In this document: positions 56,010 to 64,000 of the stretch, one piece after another
Layout of the letters: each line of letters starts with the position of its first letter
Numbering within the stretch: the stretch's first letter is position 1
Origin: Paraburkholderia sp. UYCP14C
GTDB lineage: Bacteria; Pseudomonadota; Gammaproteobacteria; Burkholderiales; Burkholderiaceae
DNA: 64,000 bases
NCBI RefSeq assembly: GCF_004197395.1
Contig: NZ_SELS01000051.1
Coordinates: 1 to 64,000, forward strand
Reading direction: 5' to 3'
Notes under the pieces: generated by a model
Seen by the model: only the letters and a program-made list of their open reading frames with translations
What the model was told of the DNA's origin: nothing
Databases searched by the model: none
Program-made: the position numbers and the translations under genes

Positions 56010-58094
56010 TCAAGCAGCGCCCTTCCCTTTCTTCACCCGCTCGATCTGCTGCTTGGCCGCCTGATACACGGCTTCCGGCGTGAAGCCGAACTCCTTCTTC
56101 AGATCCGCAATCGGCGCCGACGCGCCGAACGAATGCATGACGACCTGCGCACCGAGCCGCCCCGTATAACGATCCCAACCGAGCGACGCAGCCTGCTCGA
56201 CCGCGACGCGCGCTTCGACGTCCGCGGGAAGCACGGACTCCTGATAAGCGCTGTCCTCACGCTCGAAGATGTCCCACGAAGGCATCGACACGACACGCGC
56301 CGCGATGCCCTCGCTCTTCAGCTTCTCGTATACGTCGACGCACATCGACAACTCGCTGCCGGTCGCCATCAGGATCACCTGCGGCTTCTGGCCATCGGGC
56401 GCATCGGCGAGCACATACGCGCCGTGCCTGACGCCGCTCGCGGACGCATAGCGGCTGCGGTCGAGCGTCGGCATCGCCTGGCGCGACACGACGATGCACG
56501 CCGGCCGATGCGGCTGCGTCAGCGCGACACGCCACGCCTCGGACACTTCGTTCGCATCGCCGGGGCGCAGCACCGTGAGCCCCGGCACCCCGCGCAACGA
56601 CGCCATCTGCTCGATCGGCTGATGCGTCGGACCGTCTTCGCCGAGGCCGATCGAATCGTGCGTGAACACATAGATGGCCGGTACTTCCATTAACGCGGAC
56701 AGGCGGATCGGCGGCTTCATGTAGTCGCTGAAGATCAGGAAAGTCGAGCCGTACGCACGCAGATTCGACAGCGCGAGACCGTTGACCACCGCGCCCATGC
56801 CATGCTCGCGAATGCCGAAGTGCAGGTTGCGGCCACCGTAGCTGCCCGCCTGAAAACTGCCGGCCCCTTCGAACTTCAGGTTGGTTTTCGTCGACGGCGC
56901 CAGGTCCGCCGCGCCGCCGATTATCCACGGCACGCGCGCGGCAATCGCATTGAGCACCTTGCCCGACGATTCGCGCGTCGCGACGCCCTTCGCGTCCGCG
57001 GCGAAGCTCGGGATGTCGCTATCCCAGCCCTCTGGCAACTCGTGCGCTTCCATCTGCGCGAACTCGCGCGCGAGCTCCGGGTACTGCTTCTGATAGCTGT
57101 CGAACTTCGTCTGCCATTGTTCGCGCTCCGCCTTGCCGCGCGCGCCGATGCCCTGCGCGAAGCGCTCATGCACGCCATCGGGTACGTAAAAGAATTTGTC
57201 CTCGGGCCAGCCGTACGACTTCTTCGCCAGAGCGACTTCTTCCACGCCGAGCGCTTCGCCATGCGCGGACGCGGTGTCCTGCTTGTTCGGCGCGCCAAAG
57301 CCGATGATGCTGTTGATCACGATCAGCGTCGGCCGGTCGGTCACGCTCTTCGCTTCGACCAGCGCCTTGTCGAAGGCGGCGGTGTCGTTCGCATCGTTGA
57401 CGTGCAGCGTGTGCCAGTTGTAGCCGTGAAAGCGGCTCTCCACATCGTCGCTATAAGCAAGGTCCGTATGGCCTTCGATCGTCACGCGATTGCTGTCGTA
57501 AATCCAGATCAGGTTCGACAGCTTCAGATGGCCCGCGAGCGAGGCCGCTTCGTGCGAGACGCCTTCCATCATGTCGCCGTCGCCGCAAATCGCGTACACG
57601 CGGTAGTCGAACAGCGGCGCGTCCGCGCGGTTGAAGTGGCTCTCGTGCCAGCGCCCGGCCATCGCCATGCCGACGCTATTGCCGAGCCCCTGGCCAAGCG
57701 GTCCCGTGGTGGTTTCGACGCCGGTCGTCATGCCGTACTCCGGGTGGCCCGGCGTCTTGCTGTCGATCTGGCGGAAATGCTCGATGTCGTCGAGCGACAC
57801 GGCTGGCCCACCGGTCGGCTTGCCGTGTTCGTCGACGGCTTTCACGTTGGCCAGATGCAGCAGCGAATACAGCAGCATCGACGCATGCCCGGCCGACAGC
57901 ACGAAGCGGTCGCGATTCGGCCACAGCGGCGCGTCGGGGTCGTAGCGCAGATGGTGTTGCCACAGGTGATAGGCGACCGGCGCGAGCGCCATCGGCGTGC
58001 CGGGATGGCCGGAATTGGCTTTCTGCACGGCGTCCATCGACAGCGTGCGGATCGTGTTGATGCACAACTGATCGAGGGCGGGATCGTTTTGCAT
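56010..58094 (-). CDS. tkt: Transketolase
   Basis: 694 residues, full length. A thiamine-diphosphate enzyme that moves two-carbon units in the pentose phosphate and Calvin pathways. Signatures: SGHPGTPMALAP, ThDP/Mg site CGDGDMMEGVSHEAASLAGH, GIREHGMGAVVNG and THDSIGLGEDGPTHQP. AAGGAGCG lies 6 bases before the ATG at 58094; the codon at 58115 is TTG and less likely. It makes xylulose 5-phosphate available to the phosphoketolase at 23.6 kb. Confidence 0.97.
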   Translation of the reverse strand: MQNDPALDQLCINTIRTLSMDAVQKANSGHPGTPMALAPVAYHLWQHHLRYDPDAPLWPNRDRFVLSAGHASMLLYSLLHLANVKAVDEHGKPTGGPAVSLDDIEHFRQIDSKTPGHPEYGMTTGVETTTGPLGQGLGNSVGMAMAGRWHESHFNRADAPLFDYRVYAICGDGDMMEGVSHEAASLAGHLKLSNLIWIYDSNRVTIEGHTDLAYSDDVESRFHGYNWHTLHVNDANDTAAFDKALVEAKSVTDRPTLIVINSIIGFGAPNKQDTASAHGEALGVEEVALAKKSYGWPEDKFFYVPDGVHERFAQGIGARGKAEREQWQTKFDSYQKQYPELAREFAQMEAHELPEGWDSDIPSFAADAKGVATRESSGKVLNAIAARVPWIIGGAADLAPSTKTNLKFEGAGSFQAGSYGGRNLHFGIREHGMGAVVNGLALSNLRAYGSTFLIFSDYMKPPIRLSALMEVPAIYVFTHDSIGLGEDGPTHQPIEQMASLRGVPGLTVLRPGDANEVSEAWRVALTQPHRPACIVVSRQAMPTLDRSRYASASGVRHGAYVLADAPDGQKPQVILMATGSELSMCVDVYEKLKSEGIAARVVSMPSWDIFEREDSAYQESVLPADVEARVAVEQAASLGWDRYTGRLGAQVVMHSFGASAPIADLKKEFGFTPEAVYQAAKQQIERVKKGKGAA

Positions 58095-58363
58095 GGGACG
58101 CTCCTTGTTCGGCAACTCGGAAGACGGCCGGCGCGCGCTGCGCAGCGCGGACGGATCGGCGCATCGTGTCTACATGGAATCGCGCGCGTCCGGGCGTGTC
58201 GACAGGGACGCGAAGCCGCACGTGGAACCGCACACGTGCCAGCGTCAGGGACGTAAGCGCGCGGGAAAATCGCGGCGAAGCCCACAGATGATGCGCCTAA
58301 CCGCGCAACTCTGCACGCACCGTGGACAAGGCAGCGGCTCAGTTACTTCGCGAACGACGAAGT

Positions 58364-58909
58364 TCAGGCCGCCTGCAGCCAAAGCTCGACCACGGGACCA
58401 TGCTTGCCGTCGATCGGATCGAGCGGCGGAAACGGCAATGCCAGCATGTCGGCGAGTTCCGGCGGCGTCAGCGCTTCGCGGCGAAGGTCCCATTGCTGCC
58501 CTAGCGGATAGCCCGCCACCACCTGGAAATGCCGCTCGAAAGATTGCAAACAATGCCCGGTGCCGGCCGGCAGCAGCAGCACGTCGCCCGCGTGCAGCGT
58601 CACTACGCGTCCGCCCGGACCGCCGACGATCACCTCGGCGCTCGCGTCGGTCACGCCGAGCACCTCGTGCGCGGTCGCGTGAAAGTGATGGAAGTCGAAG
58701 ATGCTGTCGCGCCATTGCGCGGGCCATGCATTGCGCTCGAACAGGATTTCGAACGCGGCGGCCAGATTGCCGCTGCCGGGCGATAGCGCGCGCCGGTACA
58801 GCACCACCGGCAACTTGCCGTTGTTCGGTACCCAGTCGTGCGGCTCGAGCATGAACGCTTCGTATTCGGTCTGCGCGGCGTCGAAGCCGTGCATGGACTC
58901 ATTGAACAT
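58364..58909 (-). CDS. Cupin-domain protein (YjlB-like)
   Basis: 181 residues. One cupin barrel: FDFHHFHATAHEVLGV carries the metal-type histidines, and LHAGDVLLLPAGTGHC is the second motif. The order, including NAWPAQWRDSIFDFHHFH, fits YjlB-like proteins of unknown activity. AGGAG precedes the ATG. It stands 269 bp upstream of transketolase on the same strand. Confidence 0.82.
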   Translation of the reverse strand: MFNESMHGFDAAQTEYEAFMLEPHDWVPNNGKLPVVLYRRALSPGSGNLAAAFEILFERNAWPAQWRDSIFDFHHFHATAHEVLGVTDASAEVIVGGPGGRVVTLHAGDVLLLPAGTGHCLQSFERHFQVVAGYPLGQQWDLRREALTPPELADMLALPFPPLDPIDGKHGPVVELWLQAA

Positions 58910-58945
58910 GGTGGGCTCCTCGCTCCACTGTGGACGGGCGGCGGG

Positions 58946-59122
58946 TCAGCCGCCGCCGATACCCTGCAGCACCTTGCCCGTGCCGCCGCACACCGCGCAG
59001 CGGGCGCCCTCGACCTTGCCGGTGCCGTGGCACGCAGCGCACAGGTCCTCGCCCGCGCCCGGCGTGTTGGGCGGCGCTTCGTCGCCCGGGTTCATCGATT
59101 CGGTTGGATTGTCCGGTTGCAT
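58946..59122 (-). CDS. 58-residue DnaJ-type zinc-finger microprotein
   Basis: A short gene. After an acidic/Pro-rich N-terminus (about 24 residues) it has LCAACHGTGKVEGARCAVCGGTGKV, in which C-x2-C-HGTG and C-x2-C-GGTG are two halves of a DnaJ central zinc finger. It then ends with GIGGG. GGAG lies about 8 bases before the ATG at 59122. It probably binds one zinc ion and may contact unfolded protein or act as a small chaperone-like factor. It follows the 59184-59510 gene on the same strand. Confidence 0.68.
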   Translation of the reverse strand: MQPDNPTESMNPGDEAPPNTPGAGEDLCAACHGTGKVEGARCAVCGGTGKVLQGIGGG

Positions 59123-59183
59123 GCGCTTTCTCCGGTTGCGTGTTGACGGATTCGAGGCGCGGGCCGGCCCGCAACGCGCCGAG

Positions 59184-59510
59184 TCACTGCTCGCCCGGCC
59201 GCTTGTGATGCGAAGCGCGCCCGCCGCCGCCCGGCGGCTCGGCGTGCTCGCCGGTGCCGAGCGGCACTTCGGCGCCGTGCCGCGGCCGCTCGCTCGAACG
59301 CGGCGGATTGGTCGCTTTGTCCACGCCGGTCTGCACGACCGGTTCGATGCCGAGCGGACTCGGTTCGACGTAGCGCGTGCCGCTCGGCTTGTTGCGGGCT
59401 TTAACTTCGTCGGAAACCGTGGGCGCGGCGCGCTGGTCCGGCGTGGCGGACTGCTCGCCGGCTGGCGTCGCGCTCTGCTGCCGCGGGTCTGTCGATTGGG
59501 GATTCTGCAT
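59184..59510 (-). CDS. Hydrophilic protein of unknown function
   Basis: 108 residues, rich in Pro, Gly, Gln, Ser and Arg, without predicted TM segment or signal peptide, and probably disordered. A short conserved-looking centre is GTRYVEPSPLGIEPVVQTG. GGAGGG lies before the ATG at 59510, which decides against the longer open frame to 59588. It lies 61 bp upstream of the zinc-finger microprotein. Confidence 0.6.
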   Translation of the reverse strand: MQNPQSTDPRQQSATPAGEQSATPDQRAAPTVSDEVKARNKPSGTRYVEPSPLGIEPVVQTGVDKATNPPRSSERPRHGAEVPLGTGEHAEPPGGGGRASHHKRPGEQ

Positions 59511-59730
59511 GACGCCCTCCTCGTTTGTTCTGCCGTCGAGCCGCGTCGTTACGCGCTGTGTCGAACGGGCAGATGGTGCATGCAGCACGATTCAGCAACT
59601 ATCGCGCCTCGGCTGCGGAGCATCGACGGCGTACGACGGGCGCGGCCGCCGCGCCGTCGAATACTGCAGCACCGCATGATCTGTTTGTAAAAAGGAGAAC
59701 CTGATGCAGCGCGAGGCCGGCCGCGCCCGC

Positions 59731-59976
59731 TCAGCTTTCCGGCGCGGCGCGATCGGCCGCGACGATTTCGCGGCCATACGCAATCGCGGCGCGCCGCGCT
59801 TCATCGGCGGTCGCATAGGGACCGATCTGCGGTGCGCCGTCGAACGGAAACAGAATCCGTCTGTCCGCCTTCCTCACTACCTTCAGTCCACCTATATATC
59901 GGCCGTCGCCTGTTCCGTGATAGCTGGCGAAAATCTCGAAGTCGTCGTCAGCGACGTCGGCCTTGTGTCGCGCCAT
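59731..59976 (-). CDS. DUF6723-like small protein
   Basis: 81 residues: DDDFEIFASYHGTGDGRYIGGLKVVRK, then RILFPFDGAPQIGPYATADEARRAAI. The pattern matches small Burkholderiales proteins I know as DUF6723. GAGGAA lies before the ATG at 59976; the longer frame to 60357 is not used. Function unknown, cytoplasmic. Confidence 0.68.
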   Translation of the reverse strand: MARHKADVADDDFEIFASYHGTGDGRYIGGLKVVRKADRRILFPFDGAPQIGPYATADEARRAAIAYGREIVAADRAAPES

Positions 59977-60102
59977 GTGCGTTCCTCGTGCTGTGGTGGG
60001 CGATGTCCGCTGTAAGCCGGGCGCGCGGTCATCCCGATGCGGTGCGCATGACGACTTCCAGCAATTGACGTTCCACACGATCGACTCTCGCCACCATGCG
60101 GC

Positions 60103-60492
60103 ATGAGCATTGCGCGTATGAACAAAAACTTTGTGGAGCCGATGATGGATTTTCCTGACACGCGCCGGGAAGCGCCCAATGCATTCGGCACGTTCGCCCT
60201 GCACGCGCGAGGCGAAGCGCAAATTTCGATGCGGTCGCCGCCGCTGCATCTCCATGTGCCGATGCCGCCTGAAGTCGACCCCGACATCGCGCCGGCGACG
60301 ACGCCGCCGAACATCGACCCCGATCCGATCCCCGACGACCCGATCGACGTTCCCCACCCGTCACCCGAAGGCGATCCACCTGCGACACCGCCGCCAGTGC
60401 ATGCCTCGAGCGAGAAGTTCGAGTACCGTCGCCGTGTCGTGGGTCGGTCGTCGCGATACATGGAAGATCGAAAGCTGCCCAAGATAAGATAG
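60103..60492 (+). CDS. Proline-rich hypothetical protein
   Basis: Up to 129 residues. The middle is a Pro/Asp-rich stretch (PPEVDPDIAPATTPPNIDPD, then PIPDDPIDVPHPSPEGDPPAT), flanked by a charged N-terminus and a basic C-terminus (RRRVVGRSSRYMEDRK). No TM segment or signal. ATG at 60142/60145, with GGAG close upstream, is as likely a start as 60103. It lies 63 bp before the CobS-like ATPase gene on the same strand and may be part of that operon. Confidence 0.5.
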   Translation: MSIARMNKNFVEPMMDFPDTRREAPNAFGTFALHARGEAQISMRSPPLHLHVPMPPEVDPDIAPATTPPNIDPDPIPDDPIDVPHPSPEGDPPATPPPVHASSEKFEYRRRVVGRSSRYMEDRKLPKIR

Positions 60493-60555
60493 GCGGCAAT
60501 CCGGCTTCGGCCGAGTCGAAGCGCATCGTGCGATTCGACCTTTCTCTTCCTTGCC

Positions 60556-61821
60556 ATGAGCGCGCCCGACCTGATCGAACACGAAGACGGCAACAAGGAC
60601 GACAACCTCGGTCTCTATCGGCGCGCGACACAGGACGGCGCCGAATGGTGGCGCGTCAGTGTCGGCGACCGGCCCGAGACTTATCGCCTCGAACACGGCG
60701 CCGACGATCACGACAACGGCGCGGGCACGGTCGATATCGATCTGGTCGTCGACGCGGAAAATCTGCGCGCGAAGCTGAAGAAGTGGCGTCGCGAGGGCTT
60801 CGCGATCGAACGCGAAGTCGCGCACGATGCCGATGCGCCCACCCGCATCGCGTTCATGCCGGAGTTGCAGCGTGCGTCGGCGCGCATGCTCGCGGCCGAG
60901 CTGCACGATGCCGGGACGGCCGGCGCAGCGCTTGGCGACGCCGCGCCGGACACCGTGCGCGTCGGCAACGTCGACGTCCGTTGCGGCGCCGCGCATCCGC
61001 TCGTGCCGCGCGTGAATCCCGCCTATCTGTTCCCGGCGCGCTTCAACGATATCGTCGCGGACATCGTCGAAAATCGTCGCGTGATGCTGATCGGTCACAC
61101 GGGTGCCGGCAAGACGAGCCTGATCGAACAGGTCGCCGCGCGCTCGCAACATGGGGTGTTGCGCTCGAACATGAACGGCCAGACCACGGTCGGCGATTTC
61201 GTCGGCTTCTGGACCGTCAAGGGCGGCGAGACCTTGTGGGTCGATGGCGTACTGCCGACGGCGATGCGCGAAGGTCTGTGGCTGATCGTCGACGAGATCG
61301 ACTTCGCCGAGCCGTCGATTCTCGCCGCGTTGACTGCGGTGCTCGAACCGCGCGGCCGTCTGGTGCTCAAGGAGAAAGGCAACGAGATCGTCGCGCCGCA
61401 TCCGGCGTTCCGCCTGTTCGCGACCGCCAACGCGGTCGGCGCGATGAGCCAGTTCCGTCATCTGTACCAGGGCGCGAATCTGATGAACGAGGCGTTTCTC
61501 GATCGCTGGCGCGTGTACCTGCTCGACTATCTGTTGCCCGCCGAGGAAACCGACGTGCTGGTCGGCACGCTCGCGCCGCACATGACCCGCCCGCTCGCCG
61601 CGACGCTCGCGGCCATCGCCGCCGACTGCCGCGCGGCGTTCGCGCGCGAGGACCTGTCGAGCGCATTCTCGACGCGCCGTCTGCTCGACTGGGCCGAGCT
61701 GATGCTGCGCACCGGCGACCCCGAACGCGCGGCCGGACCGGCGATCTACGCGAAGGTGAGCCCGGAGGACGCCGCGCTGATTCGCGGCATCATCCGTCAT
61801 CACATCGCGCCGGCTGCTTGA
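60556..61821 (+). CDS. MoxR/CobS-like AAA+ ATPase
   Basis: 421 residues. An N-terminal domain of about 150 residues (LYRRATQDGAEWWRVSVGDR, VDIDLVVDAENLRAKLKKW) has no counterpart I recognise. It is followed by an AAA+ domain like CobS: Walker A GHTGAGKTS (about 180-188), GDFVGFWTVKGGETLWVDG, Walker B LWLIVDEIDFAE, and sensor-1 RLFATANAVG. MoxR-class ATPases remodel or load cofactors into a target, working with a VWA partner. The VWA gene follows 44 bp later. No cobN or other cobalamin gene is near, so a true cobaltochelatase role is doubtful. Confidence 0.85.
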   Translation: MSAPDLIEHEDGNKDDNLGLYRRATQDGAEWWRVSVGDRPETYRLEHGADDHDNGAGTVDIDLVVDAENLRAKLKKWRREGFAIEREVAHDADAPTRIAFMPELQRASARMLAAELHDAGTAGAALGDAAPDTVRVGNVDVRCGAAHPLVPRVNPAYLFPARFNDIVADIVENRRVMLIGHTGAGKTSLIEQVAARSQHGVLRSNMNGQTTVGDFVGFWTVKGGETLWVDGVLPTAMREGLWLIVDEIDFAEPSILAALTAVLEPRGRLVLKEKGNEIVAPHPAFRLFATANAVGAMSQFRHLYQGANLMNEAFLDRWRVYLLDYLLPAEETDVLVGTLAPHMTRPLAATLAAIAADCRAAFAREDLSSAFSTRRLLDWAELMLRTGDPERAAGPAIYAKVSPEDAALIRGIIRHHIAPAA

Positions 61822-61865
61822 GCGTACCCGAGCGAACCTGAGCGGCCACCACAACAGCGCCCGCG

Positions 61866-63629
61866 ATGAACGCACGCCACCCCGCCCATCTGCAACGCGA
61901 CACGCAAGGCTTCGCGTTCGAATCGACGCTCGGCAAGATCGCGCGCGTGCTGAGCGGGCAATATGGCGTGACGGTCGTGTTCAGTCCCGACGGTCCGCGC
62001 GTCGAGCCGGGCCGGATCGTGATTCCCGACTACGACTCGACGGGCGGCGTCGAACGCGACGTGCTGATCGGCTACCTGGATCTGCTGGTCGCGCGAGCGA
62101 AGCACGCATCGCTCGCGCAGCTCGACGCGCTGCCCAAAGGCATCACCGCGACGCTCGCGCAGGTGATCGACGATCGGCGCGTATGTGCGCAATTGCTCGA
62201 CGAATATCCGGGCGCGCGCTGGTTCATCGGCAAGCTGCGCGCGCATGCGGCCGAGCGCGTGCGGCAGCGCTGGCCGAAGCTGCATTGGCGCGACCGGCTC
62301 GCGTGGCTCGTCGAGCGCGCGTTATGGGACGAGCCGCCGACGCGCAGCGAAGCGAGTGATTCGCTGCTCGCCGCGTTGCATGCGGCGCAGGACCTGCTGC
62401 ACGAGGCGCGCGCGAGCGGTTCGAGCGCGCGCAGCATCGCCGTGGCGCGCGATCTGGTGGCGCGCGTGCGGTCCCTGTCGGCGGGTGACGCGAACAACAT
62501 GATGTTCACCGCCGGTCCGGCCGAAGGCATCGACACGGACACGGCGGCATCGTCCGCCTCGTTCGGCGACGACGACACCATGCCGCCCGAGCGTGACGGC
62601 CCGCCGCCTGGCGCTTCATCGGAGCGCGGCGGCGGCGAGCCATCGGACGACGCGGTCGGCATGGGCCAAACGCTCGCCGATACCGAAGCCGCTTCGACAC
62701 GCGACGCAAACCAGCCGGGCGCGCAGTCCACACCCCCTGCGCGCATGCTGCTGTCGCTTCCTCTCGCCACCGAATTCGACGTGATCGCCGATCTGACCGG
62801 CCAGGGCGACAGCGCCGCGTGGCGCGCGTTGCGTGCGCAGGCGCGCGCGGACACCGCGCCGCTGAAGGAAAAGCTGGAGCGCGCGCTGTGCGCCGACGAA
62901 CGCATCCGCTGGCGCCGCGAACAGGAGCGCGGCGAGATCGACCGCACCGCGCTGGCGAGGCTCGCGACCTCGCCCGGTTATCGCACGCCGTTTCGCACGC
63001 AGCGGGCCGCGAAGGGACGCGACGTCGCGGTCACGTTGCTGATCGATCGCAGCGGCTCGATGGCCGGTCGCAAGATCGAACTCGCGCGGCTGTGCGCGAG
63101 CGCGCTGTGCGATGCGCTGACGCAGCTGTCGTTCGATTGCGAAGTGCTCGGCTACTGCTCGCTCGAATCGACGCCGATGAAGCAGCTCTACGAGCGGCAG
63201 CGCGCGGCCGGCGCGGATTTGCGGCGCTACAACCGTTTCGTCGAGCGGCTCGATCTGAAGGTGTACAAGCGCTTCGGCGCAACCGACCTGAACGGCATCG
63301 CCGCAATCGACTGCGGGCATGAGAATCCGGACGGCGAAGCGCTCGCGTGGGCCGCGACGCGTCTCGCCGATCATCCGGCCGCGCGCCGCATCCTGATGGT
63401 GTTCTCCGACGGCTATCCGTCGACCGGCGACGGCGACCCGCAGGTGCTGCGCAGCGACCTGCGCGAACGCGTCGCTGCGATCGCGAAGCGCGGCATCGAA
63501 CTGGTGGGGATCGGCGTGTTGACCGACGCGGTCGAGGACTTCTATCCGCGCAACGTGGTGGTAAGCCGGCTTGCCGAATTGCCGTCGACGGTGTTCTCGG
63601 TGCTCAGCTCGATGCTGCTCACGCGCTGA
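61866..63629 (+). CDS. CobT-like VWA-domain protein
   Basis: 587 residues. An N-terminal CobT-like part (FAFESTLGKIARVLSGQYGVTVVFSPDG), a central acidic/Pro-rich variable linker (about 215-295), and a C-terminal von Willebrand A domain (about 380-587) with intact MIDAS: DRSGSMAG (DxSxS), Thr in FGATDLNG and Asp in VFSDGYPST. VWA proteins of this kind act as the adaptor of the MoxR/CobS ATPase encoded just upstream. The linker is low-complexity and likely flexible. Confidence 0.87.
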   Translation: MNARHPAHLQRDTQGFAFESTLGKIARVLSGQYGVTVVFSPDGPRVEPGRIVIPDYDSTGGVERDVLIGYLDLLVARAKHASLAQLDALPKGITATLAQVIDDRRVCAQLLDEYPGARWFIGKLRAHAAERVRQRWPKLHWRDRLAWLVERALWDEPPTRSEASDSLLAALHAAQDLLHEARASGSSARSIAVARDLVARVRSLSAGDANNMMFTAGPAEGIDTDTAASSASFGDDDTMPPERDGPPPGASSERGGGEPSDDAVGMGQTLADTEAASTRDANQPGAQSTPPARMLLSLPLATEFDVIADLTGQGDSAAWRALRAQARADTAPLKEKLERALCADERIRWRREQERGEIDRTALARLATSPGYRTPFRTQRAAKGRDVAVTLLIDRSGSMAGRKIELARLCASALCDALTQLSFDCEVLGYCSLESTPMKQLYERQRAAGADLRRYNRFVERLDLKVYKRFGATDLNGIAAIDCGHENPDGEALAWAATRLADHPAARRILMVFSDGYPSTGDGDPQVLRSDLRERVAAIAKRGIELVGIGVLTDAVEDFYPRNVVVSRLAELPSTVFSVLSSMLLTR

Positions 63630-63656
63630 GCATGAATCGAGTTCGACGACGCGCTG

Positions 63657-64000
63657 CTACGGGGTAGCTGCCCGCGTCGCCGCAATCGGAATCAGGAATT
63701 CGGACACGCCGGTCAGAATGATCTGCACGCCGATGCACAGCAGCAGGAACGCCGACACCCGCAACGCGACCTTGGTGCCCTCGACGCCGAGGTAGTGCGC
63801 CAGAACCGTCGCGCGGCTATAGATCAGATAGACGCAGACGGCCACCGCGAACGTGATCGCGACCGACGCGATGCTCGACACCACGAACGCCGACAGCTTG
63901 TGCGTGCGATTCGCGGACAGCGCGATCGCGGTCGCGATCGAGCCCGGTCCGGTGGTGAGCGGCACGGTCAGCGGGAAGAACGCGCGCGACTTCGCGCTCT
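63657..64000 (-). CDS. MarC family membrane protein (partial)
   Basis: The C-terminal part of a MarC/YhgN-type integral membrane protein; its 5' end is beyond the window. The visible FFPLTVPLTTGPGSIATAIAL stretch is the family signature, followed by three hydrophobic segments (including LLLCIGVQIILTGV). The function of MarC proteins is unclear; they are not proven drug exporters. It is convergent with the VWA gene (27 bp gap). Confidence 0.85.
   Translation of the reverse strand, partial: SAKSRAFFPLTVPLTTGPGSIATAIALSANRTHKLSAFVVSSIASVAITFAVAVCVYLIYSRATVLAHYLGVEGTKVALRVSAFLLLCIGVQIILTGVSEFLIPIAATRAATP

Overview
The window looks like chromosome from a high-GC betaproteobacterium of the Burkholderia/Paraburkholderia group. 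This rests on the gene families seen (PF06089-type asparaginase, phosphoketolase with acetate kinase, a 2,4'-dihydroxyacetophenone dioxygenase-like cupin, DUF2934, DUF6723-like and 'SFPASDPPS' microproteins), on the strong GC3 bias that opens long antisense frames over nearly every gene, and on the frequent GAGG/AAGGAG ribosome binding sites. No rRNA, tRNA, CRISPR array or complete insertion sequence was seen. The only mobile-element trace is an AT-richer, repeat-bearing stretch at bases 1-140 that resembles one end of an IS.

Layout. 0.4-7.3 kb: an APC amino-acid permease, then a LysR regulator divergent from an asparaginase plus polar amino-acid ABC importer operon (ATPase, binding protein, two permeases). 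7.3-13.6 kb: a tripartite RND efflux operon with no regulator beside it, preceded by a sigma70-like promoter and two palindromes. 13.7-15.1 kb: a DegP-like periplasmic protease on the minus strand, with a PmrA/QseB-like direct repeat upstream. 15.3-19.0 kb: a small catabolic cluster (cupin dioxygenase, MFS importer, SDR dehydrogenase, IclR regulator) with a clear promoter and two inverted repeats at its head. 19.2-20.8 kb: a stand-alone mreB paralogue followed 22 bp later by a SLATT-domain two-TM protein, the most unusual pairing in the window.

20.8-33.2 kb is mostly metabolism and housekeeping: YceH, a hotdog thioesterase, a BON protein, acetate kinase and phosphoketolase (the acetyl-phosphate route), ankyrin and HAD proteins, short-form 6-phosphogluconate dehydrogenase, a sugar-efflux MFS, thioredoxin-like and YjbQ proteins, and a metazoan-type class I aldolase. 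33.2-42.3 kb: a hybrid histidine kinase, a Rieske-FAD reductase, an AI-2E-family exporter with an added C-terminal domain, and GlgX. 42.5-48.2 kb: a PRC-barrel protein, a PaoABC-like molybdenum aldehyde oxidoreductase, an exported small protein, the remnant of an SDR gene and a single-domain response regulator. 48.6-55.8 kb: an exonuclease/ATP-dependent DNA ligase repair pair, a YihY membrane protein, an AFG1/ZapE ATPase, an unknown lipoprotein, a NUDIX hydrolase and a truncated SnoaL-like gene. 55.9-64 kb: transketolase, a cupin, several microproteins including a 58-residue DnaJ-type zinc finger, a CobS-like AAA ATPase with a CobT-like VWA partner, and the start-side-truncated (by the window edge) MarC gene.

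Several genes serve linked carbon flux: transketolase, aldolase, Gnd, phosphoketolase, acetate kinase and GlgX together cover pentose-phosphate, glycolytic and glycogen turnover. All functional statements come from reading motifs by eye. No database search or structure prediction was run.
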